The notes under the pieces: generated by a model
What the model was told of the DNA's origin: nothing
The model's input: the letters and a program-made list of their open reading frames with translations, nothing else
Database searches by the model: none
From: JAODBJ01 sp963782465
Lineage (GTDB): Bacteria > Actinomycetota > Acidimicrobiia > IMCC26256 > PALSA-610
Length of the DNA: 64,000 nt
NCBI GenBank assembly: GCA_963782465.1
Contig: CAWAJR010000006.1
Span: 558,001 to 622,000, forward strand
Direction of reading: 5' to 3'
Position numbers and translations under genes: made by a program
Shown: piece after piece, positions 44,522-53,815 of the stretch
Layout of the letters: each line of letters starts with the position of its first letter
Position numbering within the stretch: the first letter of the stretch is position 1

Positions 44522-45210
44522 GCTGCGTTCTCCTGCACCGCGTACCCCACACCGTGCACCGTTCGGATGATCTCCGGACCGAGTTTGCGGCGCAGGGAGC
44601 GAATGTGCGAGTCGACGGTGCGAGCACCCGACGGGATGTCGTATCCCCACACCTGTTCGAGCAGCTCTTCCCTCGTCGCGACCCGTCCGGGGCGGGCGGC
44701 GAGGTAATGCAGGAGATCGAACTCGGTCGGCGTGAGGTGCACGTCCTCGCCGGCGTTGAGCACGCGACGACGCTGCGGATCGAGCTCGACATCGGCGACC
44801 CGAACCGTCACGTCCGACAGCGCCGGCCGTTCCGCGCGGCGTAGCAGCGCGTTCACGCGGGCGACGACTTCCCGCATGCTGAACGGCTTCGTCATGTAGT
44901 CGTCGGCCCCGACGGCCAACCCGACCACGAGGTCGGTCTCACTGTCGCGGGCGGTGAGCATCAACACTGGTACAGGTCGTTCCCGCTGGATCGTTTTGCA
45001 CACCTCGATTCCGTCGATCCCGGGGAGCATCAGGTCGAGGATCACGAGATCTGGTCGCACCCTTTCGCACAGTTCGACGCCGGCCGGGCCGTCGGACGCA
45101 ATCTCGACTTCGAAGCCTTCGCTCCGCAGCCGGGCCGCCACTGCGGCCGCGATCGACGCCTCGTCTTCGATGATCGCGATCGTTCGCGCGGAGACGGGCG
45201 CCGTGACCAC
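44518..45210 (-). CDS. OmpR-family response regulator
   Basis: A 230-residue regulator: receiver with IEDEAS and phospho-acceptor D59 (LVILDLMLPGIDG), KPF switch motif (YMTKPFSMREV), then a winged helix with LTPTEFDLLHYLAARPGRVA and TVDSHIRSLRRKLG. It pairs with the histidine kinase downstream. The GTG at 45210 is chosen because the receiver starts there; no clear ribosome binding site is seen. The targets are unknown. Confidence 0.92.
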   Translation of the reverse strand: MVTAPVSARTIAIIEDEASIAAAVAARLRSEGFEVEIASDGPAGVELCERVRPDLVILDLMLPGIDGIEVCKTIQRERPVPVLMLTARDSETDLVVGLAVGADDYMTKPFSMREVVARVNALLRRAERPALSDVTVRVADVELDPQRRRVLNAGEDVHLTPTEFDLLHYLAARPGRVATREELLEQVWGYDIPSGARTVDSHIRSLRRKLGPEIIRTVHGVGYAVQENAA

Positions 45211-45317
45211 ATCGAGAGGATAAGGAACGCCGATGGAGGAACGACGGCCGCGGTGTGGAGAATTCGTGTAGATCGCCGCTCCCGCCTGCCGCGACCGGCC
45301 CTGCCTAGGCTCCGGCG

Positions 45318-46309
45318 ATGGCATCGCCGCCCGGACCGGACGCGCTGGCCGGTGCACTCGCCGGGTGCTACGGGCCGGATCTCGAGATCGTGGGCCTCCG
45401 TCGCCTCTCGGGGGGCGCCTCGAGGGAAACGTGGTCGTTCGACGCCGTCGAGCCCGACGGCACGACGCACGGGTTGGTGCTGCGCCGCGACCCGGCGGTG
45501 TCGCACACCGGGCCGACCGACCGATCGACGGAATACGACCTGCTCGGAGCGGCGGCCCGCGGGGGCGTGCCCGTTCCGCGGGTCGTGCGGCTCCTCACCG
45601 ATGCCGACGGTCTCGGCGCCGGGTTCGTGATGGCGCGCGTCGAGGGCGAAACGATCGCCCGCAAGATCCTGCGCGACGACGAGTACGCGCCGGCCCGACC
45701 CCTGCTCGCGACGCAGTGCGGCACGATCGCCGCCGCCATCCACGCGCTCGGGTCGAGCGACCTGCCGCCGCTGCCAACACTCGGCCCGGCGCGCAGATCC
45801 GCCAGTACCGCGACACGCTCGACCTGTTCGGGGAAGCGCATCCCGCATTCGAACTCGCACTGCAGTGGCTCGACCACCATGCGCCGCCGGAGCCGCTCGA
45901 ACCTCGGCTCGTCCACGGCGACTTCCGCCTCGGCAACTTCATCGTCGGGCCCGACGGCATCCGGGCCGTCCTCGACTGGGAACTCACGCACCTCGGCGAC
46001 CCGGCCGAAGACCTCGGGTGGTTGTGCGTCAAGTCGTGGCGCTTCGGCGTGGCCGACCGGATCGTCGGCGGGTTCGGCGACGTTCCCGCGCTCCTCGACG
46101 CCTACGAAGCGGCCGGCGGGAACCGGGTCGGCGCCGACGAATTGCGCTTCTGGATCGTGCTCGGCACCCTCAAGTGGGGTGTGATCTGCATCAGTCAGGC
46201 GTTTACCCACCTGCACGGGGTCGTGCGATCGGTCGAGCTCGCGACGCTCGGCCGCCGCGTCGCGGAGATGGAGTGGGACGTGCTCGCACTGCTCGACGGA
46301 GGTTGGTGA
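45318..46309 (+). CDS. aminoglycoside-phosphotransferase-fold kinase, ACAD10/11-like (frameshifted)
   Basis: About 330 residues. The N-lobe is LEIVGLRRLSGGASRETWSF and EYDLLGAAARGGVPVPRVV. The frame breaks at about 45788-45793 (one G missing) and resumes AQIRQYRDTLDLFGEAHPAF, then LVHGDFRLGNFIVGPDGIRA (catalytic HGDxxxxN) and VLDWELTHLGDP (metal DWE). The sequence resembles the kinase half of ACAD10/ACAD11, which phosphorylates 4-hydroxyacyl-CoA before an acyl-CoA dehydrogenase removes the phosphate. A TAGGCT box is 6 bases before the ATG. The break looks like an indel error. Confidence 0.8.
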
Positions 46310-46686
46310 TGGCCCAAGACCGCCCGAGCGCAGCGGAACTCCTCGCCTCGGTGCGCGAGTTCCTGGAGAACGACGTGATGCCCGCACTCAGCGGGCGGGT
46401 CGCCTTCCATACGCGGGTCGCGGTGAACGCGCTGGGCATGGTGGAGCGCGAGTGCACGAGCGCGGCCGGGTACGACCGCGACGAGCGCGCGCGTGCCGCC
46501 GCGTTGCTCGGCCACGACGGCGACACGCGAACCTTGGAACGAGAAGTCGCGGCCGGCATCCGGAACGGGACGTTCGCCTTCGACGACCCGGCCGTCGTCG
46601 CCCACGTGCGCGCGACCGTACGAGACAAGTTGCGCATCGCGAACCCCGGGTACCTGCCTCCCGACGATCCAGCGCCGACGACGTAG
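46309..46686 (+). CDS. DUF6285 protein
   Basis: A 125-residue helical protein: PSAAELLASVREFLENDVMP, AFHTRVAVNALGMVERE and DDPAVVAHVRATVRDKLRIA. DUF6285 genes usually follow this type of phosphotransferase, and here the ATG overlaps its stop by one base (TGATG). The role is unknown, probably as a partner of the kinase. Confidence 0.75.
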   Translation: MAQDRPSAAELLASVREFLENDVMPALSGRVAFHTRVAVNALGMVERECTSAAGYDRDERARAAALLGHDGDTRTLEREVAAGIRNGTFAFDDPAVVAHVRATVRDKLRIANPGYLPPDDPAPTT

Positions 46687-46698
46687 CCTGCCCGGCGC

Positions 46699-47478
46699 AT
46701 GCGGATCGCCACCTGGAACGTCAACTCGTTGAAGGCCCGCCTCCCGCGCGTCGAGGAGTTCCTCGGCTACGCCGACGTCGACGTGCTCTGCCTGCAGGAG
46801 ACGAAGTGCTCCGACAAGTCGTTCCCCGCGCTCACGTTCTCGGCGCTCGGCTACGACTCGGTGCACCACGGCCAGGGCCAGTGGAACGGCGTCGCGGTGC
46901 TCTCGCGCGTCGGGATCACGACCGCCGACCACGGCTTCGGCGAGGGGTACGACGATCCGTACGCGGGCGACGCGCGGGTGCTGCACGCCGTATGCGGTGA
47001 CGTCAACTTCGTGAGCGTCTACGTGCCGAACGGACGCGAGGTCGGCACCGAGTTCTACGAACGCAAGCTGGCCTGGCTCGAGATGCTTCAGGCGTGGATC
47101 GGCGCGAAGTTCGAACCGGCGACGCCGCTGGTCGTGCTCGGCGATTTCAACGTCGCGCCTGAGGACCGCGACGTCTGGGACCCGAAAGCATTCGTCGGGG
47201 CGACCCACGTCACCGAACCCGAACGGGCCGCGGTCCGGGCGTTGGAAGCATGGGGCCTGACCGATACCTTTCGGCGCTGCTACGAGGGCGTCGACGGCCT
47301 GTACAGCTACTGGGACTACCGGGCCGGCGACTTCCACCAGCACCGCGGGATGCGGATCGATCTGGTGCTCGCGACCGCGCCGGTGGCCGACCGCGTGACG
47401 TTCGCGGTGGTCGACCGCAACGCGCGGAAGGGCACGCAACCCTCGGACCACGCGCCGGTCATCGTCGATTTCGGGTAG
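46699..47478 (+). CDS. xthA: exodeoxyribonuclease III / AP endonuclease
   Basis: A 259-residue endonuclease/exonuclease/phosphatase-fold DNA repair enzyme. It has RIATWNVNSLKARLPRVEEF, VLCLQETKCSDKSFP (catalytic Glu), SVYVPNGREVGTEFYERKL, LVVLGDFNVAPEDRDVWDP (Asp/Asn) and QPSDHAPVIVDF (final His). A TAGCCT box lies 9 bases before the ATG, so it may be transcribed on its own as a leaderless message. Confidence 0.95.
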   Translation: MRIATWNVNSLKARLPRVEEFLGYADVDVLCLQETKCSDKSFPALTFSALGYDSVHHGQGQWNGVAVLSRVGITTADHGFGEGYDDPYAGDARVLHAVCGDVNFVSVYVPNGREVGTEFYERKLAWLEMLQAWIGAKFEPATPLVVLGDFNVAPEDRDVWDPKAFVGATHVTEPERAAVRALEAWGLTDTFRRCYEGVDGLYSYWDYRAGDFHQHRGMRIDLVLATAPVADRVTFAVVDRNARKGTQPSDHAPVIVDFG

Positions 47479-47543
47479 CGCGCGGGAGCGCCGGCTCGGC
47501 CGTTGGCCCATTTGGGCGAGGTCAAACCGCGGGCGTGCCCGCA

Positions 47544-47549
47544 TACGCT
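47544..47549 (+). promoter_or_regulatory. -10 box of a leaderless promoter for the TetR gene
   Basis: TACGCT, ending 6 bases before the GTG at 47556. There is no room for a ribosome binding site, so transcription would start at or next to the start codon. Confidence 0.5.
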
Positions 47550-47555
47550 GTAGGG

Positions 47556-48209
47556 GTGGCTGGCAGTGCGGCCCGCACGTCCACGACCCGGCGGGCGGCG
47601 CGCGAGCGCAAGGGCGATCGAACCCGGCGGCGCGTGCTCGAACATGCGATCCGCCGCTTCGCGGCCGATGGGTTCCGCCGTACGTCCGTGAGCGACATCG
47701 CGCGTGACGCGGGGATCACGCCCGCGACGACGTACGGATATTTCGCGGGCAAGGCGGCGCTGTTCGACGCGGCCGTCGACGCCGACGCCGACGCGATGAT
47801 CCACCAGGCGCGGGGCGAGATGAGCGGCCCCACGGTGCGCGACCGGTGGTTGCCGTGGCTGACGAAGTTGATCGGCGCGCTCGACGAACATCCGCTGGCC
47901 GGGCGCGTGCTCGCCGGCAAGGAACCGAAGCAGGTGGCCCGGCTGGTCGACCTCCCCGCGCTGCGATCGGTTCGCGAGGAACTTGCCGCCGATCTCGTTC
48001 GCGGCCAGGCGACGGGTGAGATCCGGGCCGACGTCGACGCCACCGCGCTCGCGCAGGGCATCGAGACGATCGTCCTGTCGACGCTCATCGCCTGGGTACA
48101 AGTGGCGCCCCACGACGACACCCGCGCGGTCGGTTACCTGACGGTGCTCGACGCGGCCTTGCGGGCGCCGGCCGCGAATCAACCTGCGGCTTCGAAGACC
48201 CAGTCGTAA
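47556..48209 (+). CDS. TetR-family transcriptional regulator
   Basis: A 217-residue repressor. The helix-turn-helix is FAADGFRRTSVSDIARDAGI and TPATTYGYFAGKAALFDAAV (about 35-75), preceded by a basic arm (RRAARERKGDRTRRRVLEHA). The C-terminal ligand domain is not specific. It is a candidate, among many outside the window, for the factor reading the two TTGACCG palindromes. Its last 31 bases overlap the convergent hydrolase gene. Confidence 0.88.
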   Translation: MAGSAARTSTTRRAARERKGDRTRRRVLEHAIRRFAADGFRRTSVSDIARDAGITPATTYGYFAGKAALFDAAVDADADAMIHQARGEMSGPTVRDRWLPWLTKLIGALDEHPLAGRVLAGKEPKQVARLVDLPALRSVREELAADLVRGQATGEIRADVDATALAQGIETIVLSTLIAWVQVAPHDDTRAVGYLTVLDAALRAPAANQPAASKTQS

Positions 48210-49240
48210 CGCGGCACGCGGCGCGGGGTCGGCAAGGGTTCGGCATCGAGCCCGCCTTCGAGCGAACGAGCGAGCGCGTCCGGCGCCAGGCACGCGGCAA
48301 CGGGATCGCCCGCACCGATGACACGGTCGCGCTCCTCGCCCAGCCGCCCGTGCAGCAGTTCGGCGACGATGGCCGGGAGCGTTTCCGGGCACCGCAACAA
48401 CCACGAGTGGCTCCCGCCGCGTACCACGACGAAGTCACCTTCGACCCGCCGGGCAGTGTCGCGGCCCGCGGCGATGGGCACCAACATGTCGCGGTCGCCG
48501 TGTACCACCGCGACATAGAGCCCCGCTTCGCGAAGCTGTTCGAGCACGGGAAGGCTCGAGCCGGCTCGCAGGATCGCCTGGCCGGGAGTGAAGGATCGCC
48601 ACGGTCGCGCCACGTGCAGTTCGACCGAGCACGTCACGCGGCTGCCGATCTTCAACGCCTGGGTGGCGTCGTCGACCAACGGCAACGTACCGAGCGCGTC
48701 GACCGCGAACGCCGCGCCGTACGCGGCCAACGCCGGCGGCGACCATCGCAACACGCAACGAACGCGTTCCCATTGCGCACCGACGATCGCGTCGAGCATG
48801 ACGAGCCCGATGACGCGATCAGGCATCGCCGCGGCGACGTCGGCGACGAGCCGGCCGCCCAGCGAATGGCCGACGAGCACCACGCGACGTACGCCCAGAT
48901 GGTCGAGGGCGCGGATGAGGAGTGCGCTGTAGTCGTCGAGCCGGGGGAACCAACCCACGCCCTCGGTTTCCCCGTGGCCGGCGACATCGATCGCGATCAC
49001 CTGGAACCCGAGCGCGGCGAGGCGCGCGAGCGGCTGCGCGTAGAGCAACGACTCGACACCGAAGCCGTGCACGACGACGAACGGCACGCCGGCGCCGGCG
49101 ACGGCCACGCCGACCCGGTGACCGTCGTCGAGGTCGAGCACATGCCGTGAGAGCCGAACCGGCGCGGCGAGGTCTGGTGGCGCCGTCGCAGCGACGACCC
49201 CGGGTTCTTCGCGGCGTAGGAGCCGCAGCACCGGCCCCAT
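48179..49240 (-). CDS. alpha/beta-fold hydrolase
   Basis: A 353-residue hydrolase: VPFVVVHGFGVESLLYAQPL (oxyanion loop), VLVGHSLGGRLVADVA (serine elbow), VVHGDRDMLVPIAAG (acid) and VVRGGSHSWLLRCPE (histidine). It has a long, arginine-rich C-terminal tail beyond the fold. The ATG at 49240 has GAGG about 8 bases upstream; in-frame ATGs at 49249 and 49261 are alternatives. The substrate is unknown. Confidence 0.82.
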   Translation of the reverse strand: MGPVLRLLRREEPGVVAATAPPDLAAPVRLSRHVLDLDDGHRVGVAVAGAGVPFVVVHGFGVESLLYAQPLARLAALGFQVIAIDVAGHGETEGVGWFPRLDDYSALLIRALDHLGVRRVVLVGHSLGGRLVADVAAAMPDRVIGLVMLDAIVGAQWERVRCVLRWSPPALAAYGAAFAVDALGTLPLVDDATQALKIGSRVTCSVELHVARPWRSFTPGQAILRAGSSLPVLEQLREAGLYVAVVHGDRDMLVPIAAGRDTARRVEGDFVVVRGGSHSWLLRCPETLPAIVAELLHGRLGEERDRVIGAGDPVAACLAPDALARSLEGGLDAEPLPTPRRVPRYDWVFEAAG

Positions 49241-49324
49241 GACATCCATCCTCGTCCCCATCGGCAGCGAACGGGTGGATCTCAAGCGTCACACCGACCG
49301 GTGGGGCCGGCGCCGGACGGGCGA

Positions 49325-50164
49325 TCAGGTGTAGCGGGTGATGTAGCCGCGGCTTCGGAACCGAGCCAGCATCGCAGTGAGGTACCAGCACGAGAGCGCG
49401 AGCAACACGATCGAACCGATCGCCGCGATGAGCATCTGACCCCAGTCGAGACCGTGGTTGTCGACCAGGCCGCGCAAGGCCTCGAACGCGTGGGTCGTCG
49501 GCAGGACGCGCGCGAACGGGCGCATCACCGCGGGCAGGTTGTCGACGGGGTAGAAGACGCCCGACAACGGCATCAGCACGAACATCACGCCCCACGCGAG
49601 CGCTTCGGCACCACTGCCGAACCGCAGTACGAGACCGATCACGAGCAGCGAAATCGCCCAACCGACGATGAGCAACACCGCGGTGATCGGAACGAGGCCG
49701 AAGCCGAGGGTCGACGTGTCGAAGCTGAAGAAGACGAGCGCGCCGACGACCATGACGCCCACACCGATACCCAGTTTCACGAACCCGAACAGCGCGACGC
49801 CCGCGACGTATTCGATCTCGCGCAAGGGCGTCACCATGAGGTTCAGGATGTTGCGGGTCCAGGTCTCCTCGAGGAACCCGGTGCTCAACGCGATCTGTGA
49901 CTGGTAGATCACGTGCCACAGCACGATGCCGGCAATGAGGTACGCGGCGGCGTGCGTGCCGCGACTCGTGTGCTGGCCCCCGACGAACTGCGCGAGCGAA
50001 CCGAACAACATCACGTCGACGAGTGGCCAGAGCGTGACGTCGAAGAGGCGGTGAGGGCTGCGCAACATCACGTACCCGTGACGCCGGGCCACGGCCCGGA
50101 CCCGCAGCCAGGTTCGCGCCGCGGGTGACGCGACGATGCCGAGCGGTTCGGGAACGGCTGTCAT
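49325..50164 (-). CDS. ABC-2 type transporter permease
   Basis: A 279-residue membrane protein with six predicted spans and an ABC-2 signature (LMPLSGVFYPVDNLPAVMRP) near residue 205. EETWTRNILNLMVTPLREIE is the first cytoplasmic coupling loop. It is overlapped by its ATPase gene (ATGA), so the two form one exporter. NodJ/DrrB-like permeases move drugs or lipids out; the cargo is unknown. Confidence 0.88.
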   Translation of the reverse strand: MTAVPEPLGIVASPAARTWLRVRAVARRHGYVMLRSPHRLFDVTLWPLVDVMLFGSLAQFVGGQHTSRGTHAAAYLIAGIVLWHVIYQSQIALSTGFLEETWTRNILNLMVTPLREIEYVAGVALFGFVKLGIGVGVMVVGALVFFSFDTSTLGFGLVPITAVLLIVGWAISLLVIGLVLRFGSGAEALAWGVMFVLMPLSGVFYPVDNLPAVMRPFARVLPTTHAFEALRGLVDNHGLDWGQMLIAAIGSIVLLALSCWYLTAMLARFRSRGYITRYT

Positions 50165-50934
50165 GGGTGGTCCGTCTGCTGCTGGGCGCCGAGGTCTTCG
50201 TGCCGCTCCGCCAGGTGGAGGAACACTCCTTCCAGGTTGCCGTGCCCGTAGGCGTCGGCGATCTCGCGCGGCGTGCCGTTGGCGACCACTCGGCCGTGCG
50301 AGAGGAACACGACCCGCTCGCAGACGCGTTCGACGTCGCTCATGTCGTGGCTGGTCATCAACAGCGCCGTCGAATGCAGCGCCGCAAGTTCGAGTAGCCC
50401 GGTACGTACCCGCAACGCGACGTCGGGGTCGAGCGACGCGGTCGGTTCGTCGAGGATCAAGAGCCGGGGCCGATGCAACGTCGCGCGGACGATACCGACG
50501 AGCGTGCGCTGGCCCGACGACAGTTCGGTGCCCATGGCGTCGGCGAGATGGGTGATGCGGAACCGTTCGAGCCCATCGGCGATCGGGCCGCTCGGATCGG
50601 CGATGCCGTAGAGCTGGCCGAACAACGTCAGGTATTCGCGGACGCGCATGCGTTCGGTGAGCGGGAGGTAACCCGCCGCGAACCCGACGTGCTCCGCGGC
50701 GCGGCTGCGGTGCCGGTCGAGGCGATGCCCACCGATCTCGACCGTTCCCCGGTCGGGTGAGACGACACCGAGCAACATCAGCAGCGTGGTCGTCTTGCCC
50801 GCGCCGTTCGGCCCGAGCAACGCGACCCGCTCCCCGGCGCGCACCTCGAGGTCGAAGCCGTCGACCGCGCGCGTACGCCGGTAGTCCTTCACCAATCCCT
50901 CGGCCCGCAACACCAGGTCGGACGGCGCGATCAC
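50161..50934 (-). CDS. ABC transporter ATP-binding protein
   Basis: A 257-residue ATPase. Walker A is GPNGAGKTTT (41-50), the signature is ELSSGQRTLVGIVRATL, Walker B is PRLLILDEPTASLDPD and the H-loop is LMTSHDMSDVERV. The signature SSGQR is close to the usual LSGGQ with S for G. It is DrrA-like and partners with the permease that follows. The GTG at 50934 has no obvious ribosome binding site. Confidence 0.9.
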   Translation of the reverse strand: MIAPSDLVLRAEGLVKDYRRTRAVDGFDLEVRAGERVALLGPNGAGKTTTLLMLLGVVSPDRGTVEIGGHRLDRHRSRAAEHVGFAAGYLPLTERMRVREYLTLFGQLYGIADPSGPIADGLERFRITHLADAMGTELSSGQRTLVGIVRATLHRPRLLILDEPTASLDPDVALRVRTGLLELAALHSTALLMTSHDMSDVERVCERVVFLSHGRVVANGTPREIADAYGHGNLEGVFLHLAERHEDLGAQQQTDHP

Positions 50935-51012
50935 TGCTCGATCCTCGCAGGCTCGCCGCACGGGAGCGAACGGATTCCGGCATTCGGCCCGCGCAGCAGG
51001 CATCCTGGGCTC

Positions 51013-51738
51013 GTGACCGAGCCGGTGACCGTCGCGATCGACTGGTCGGGCGCGGTGAGCGCGCACGCACAACGGCGGCACATCTGGATCGCGACCGTCC
51101 GGCCCGGCGGCGTACCGGAATGCGCGAGCGGGATGACCCGCGAGGAGACCGTCGCGATGGTCGTCGCGCTCCCCCCACCGGTCGTCGTCGGGTTCGACTT
51201 CTCGTTCGGCCTGCCGGCGTGGTTCGCGCGCGACCTCGGGTGCGCCGGCATCGACGACGTGTGGGCCGCCGCCGCAACCCACGAGCACGACTGGCTGCAC
51301 GACGTCGCCGCGCCGTTCTGGGGTCGCGGCGCACGGCCCCGGTGCGACCTCGAAGTGGACCGGCGGTTCCGGGCCTGCGAACTCGAGCTCCACCGGCGCG
51401 GTCTCCCGGCGAAATCCGTCTTCCAGCTCGTCGGCAACGGGCAGGTCGGGGCCGGATCGGTGCGGGGCATGGCCCTCCTGCCGCGGCTGCGTGACGCGGG
51501 GTTCGCGATCTGGCCGTTCGACGATGCGGGCGATCGCACCGTGGTCGAGATCTACCCGCGCGCGTTCCGCGACCGCGGCCGTGTCGCGCCGCTTCCCGAC
51601 GCCGCCGGTACGAGTCGCGACGCGTTCGATGCGTCGATCAGCGGGTTGGCGATGTTCGAACACCGCCACGAGTTCTGCGCCCGTCGCGCCGCGACGGATG
51701 CCGTCACCCGCATCGAAGGGAACGTCTGGTTGCCGTGA
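51013..51738 (+). CDS. RNase-H-like fold protein (DUF429-like), function unknown
   Basis: A 241-residue protein starting VTVAIDWSGAV, where a D in the first strand is typical of RNase-H-fold nucleases and kinases. VVVGFDFSFGLPAWFARDLG then gives a second acidic strand, and VVEIYPRAFRDRG gives a third with glutamate. Such D/D/E spacing suggests a metal-dependent hydrolase, but the family is not one I can name firmly. It is divergent from the ABC exporter. Confidence 0.6.
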   Translation: MTEPVTVAIDWSGAVSAHAQRRHIWIATVRPGGVPECASGMTREETVAMVVALPPPVVVGFDFSFGLPAWFARDLGCAGIDDVWAAAATHEHDWLHDVAAPFWGRGARPRCDLEVDRRFRACELELHRRGLPAKSVFQLVGNGQVGAGSVRGMALLPRLRDAGFAIWPFDDAGDRTVVEIYPRAFRDRGRVAPLPDAAGTSRDAFDASISGLAMFEHRHEFCARRAATDAVTRIEGNVWLP

Positions 51739-51762
51739 GGCCGTGCCGCGGCCCGCGCGGTG

Positions 51763-52733
51763 TCAGCCCGTCTTGGCCTTGATGGCTTCGATCAGCGCGG
51801 GCACGACCTTGTTCACATCGCCGACGATGCCGAGGTCGGCGACCGAGAAGATCGGCGCTTCGGCGTCTTTGTTCACCGCGACGATGTTGTCGCTGTTCTT
51901 CATGCCGACGAGATGCTGCGTCGCACCCGAGATCCCGAGCGCGATGTAGACCTTGGGCTTCACGGTCTTGCCGGTCTGGCCGACCTGCAGCGCGTAGGGC
52001 ACCCACCCGGCGTCGACGATCGCGCGTGACGCGCCGAACGCGCCCTTGAGCAATTTTGCGAGCGTCTCGACGAGCGGTTCGTAGTTCTCGGCCGAACCGA
52101 GGCCCCGGCCACCCGACACGACGACGGCCGCCTCCTCGAGCTTCGGGCCGAGCTGTTCCTCGACGTGGCGCTCGAGCACTTTCGCCTCGGACGCGCGGCC
52201 GGCGTCGACGGCACCCACGGTGACGACCTCGGCCGCGGCGCCGCCGGTCGGCTCCGCCGCGAACGACTTCGGGCGGATCGCGGCGAGGTAGGGCGCGGGG
52301 CCGGTGTAGGTCGTGTCGACGAGCAGCATCCCGCCGAAGATCGCGGCGCCGACGGTCACCTTGTCGCCGTCGAAGGAAATCGAGACGCCGTTCGTCAGCA
52401 CCGGCCGGTCGATCTTCACCGACAGGCGAGCGATCGCGTCGCGACCGTCGTAGCTCTGCGCGAACAGGATCACATCGGGCGACTGTTCGCCGACGAGCTT
52501 CTCCAGCGCGGCCGCGGCGACGACGCCCGGCAGCGTGTCGCCGGGATCGACCGCGTAGAGCTTCGTCGCCCCGTACTCGCCGACCTGCGCGGCGACGGCG
52601 TCGGCGTTCGGGCCGAGTAGACGGCTTCGATCGTCGCGCCGCTCTTGCGCGCCTCGGTCAGCAGTTCGAAGGTCGCGGTGGTGACCTTGTCACCCGCGGC
52701 CTCGGCGAACACCCACACCTTTTGCAATGCCAT
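51763..52733 (-). CDS. etfA: electron transfer flavoprotein alpha subunit (frameshifted in this sequence)
   Basis: About 323 residues. The start MALQKVWVFAEAAGDKVTTA is followed by a break near 52617 (one base missing in a GG pair on the plus strand) after IEAVY. The frame resumes as LGPNADAVAAQVGEYGATKL, the expected continuation. The FAD domain has VVSGGRGLGSAENYEPLVET, VGQTGKTVKPKVYIALGISG and AVNKDAEAPIFSVADLGIVG. With EtfB it passes electrons from acyl-CoA dehydrogenases to the quinone pool. Such a central gene is unlikely to be truly broken, so an indel error is the better explanation. Confidence 0.88.
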
Positions 52734-52815
52734 GGCTTCGTTCGTCCTTCTTGTTGGTCGCGCTCGCTAGTGGCGCGCGACGACACGATCGGCGCAGAGA
52801 CGGCGCCGACGGCTC

Positions 52816-53595
52816 CTACACCAGCTTGAGTCGTTCGAGGAACTCGACGATCTTCTCGGCGCCGGTGCCGTCGTCTTCGAACTTCTCCCCCGCCTGCCGG
52901 GCCGGGGCATCTTCGACCCGGCCGATCTCCTGGCGGGCGCCCGCCCAGCCGACCTGCGATGCGTCGAGGCCGAGATCACTCGCGGTCACCTGGTCGACCG
53001 GCTTGTTCTTCGCCGCCATGATCCCTTTGAACGACGGGTACCTCGGTTCGACGACACCGGCAGTCACGCTCACGACGGCGGGCAACGACGCGGCGACGGT
53101 GTCGTAGCCGGCTTCCGTCTGGCGCTGGATGGTGATCTTGCCGTCGCCGGTCTCGACGTGCTTGGCGAACGTGAGCGACGGCCAGTCGAGCAGTTCCGCG
53201 ACCTGTGCGGGCACGGTCCCGGTGTAACCGTCGGACGCTTCCGTGGCGGTGAGCAGCAGGTCGACATCGCCGAGGCGCTCGACGCACTTCGCGATCACTT
53301 TCGAGGTACTGAGCGCGTCGGAACCGGCCAGCGCCGGGTCGGACACGAGGACGGCTCGGGCCGCGCCCATCGCGAGCGCGGTGCGCAACCCTGAGACCTC
53401 GTTGTTCGGCGCCATCGAGATCAGCACGACTTCGCCGCCACCGGCTGCGTCGACGAGCTGCAACGCCATCTCGACGCCGTAGCTGTCGGACTCGTCGAGG
53501 ATCAGCTTGCCCTCGCGCTTCAAAGTGTGGTCGGCGTCGAGCGAGCCGGGCACCGCCGGGTCGGGGATCTGCTTCACGCAGACGGCGACGTTCAT
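52816..53595 (-). CDS. etfB: electron transfer flavoprotein beta subunit
   Basis: A 259-residue protein: MNVAVCVKQIPDPAVPGSLD, LDESDSYGVEMALQLVDAAG and DLLLTATEASDGYTGTVPAQ (AMP-binding), ending in a C-terminal arm. It forms the EtfAB dimer with the next gene, 82 bases downstream. It serves the acyl-CoA dehydrogenase at 59 kb and others in the genome. Confidence 0.93.
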   Translation of the reverse strand: MNVAVCVKQIPDPAVPGSLDADHTLKREGKLILDESDSYGVEMALQLVDAAGGGEVVLISMAPNNEVSGLRTALAMGAARAVLVSDPALAGSDALSTSKVIAKCVERLGDVDLLLTATEASDGYTGTVPAQVAELLDWPSLTFAKHVETGDGKITIQRQTEAGYDTVAASLPAVVSVTAGVVEPRYPSFKGIMAAKNKPVDQVTASDLGLDASQVGWAGARQEIGRVEDAPARQAGEKFEDDGTGAEKIVEFLERLKLV

Positions 53596-53626
53596 GGGTG
53601 ATCACAACTCCTGGAACGTGGGCGCG

Positions 53627-53646
53627 CCGGGCGCACGAGCGCCCGG
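53627..53646. repeat. small perfect hairpin in the etfB/ABC divergent gap
   Basis: CCGGGCGC, loop ACGA, GCGCCCGG: 8-bp arms. It lies 31 bases upstream of the etfB start, in its leader region, and far from the ABC gene. It may be an attenuator or an operator. No T-run follows. The rest of the 220-base gap shows no gene. Confidence 0.5.
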
Positions 53647-53815
53647 CCAGTAGACGCCGAATTGTGGCAACTCGGGACCGGGAAAGTCGAACGGAGGGGG
53701 CCACGCCGGCCACGACGGCGCTGGGAGCCGGGTGGGGCACGGCGCGGTCCTCGGGTTGGTGTTCGGAAACACAACGTGCGATCGTGGCACCCCTTTCACT
53801 ACCCGAAGGGCGCAA

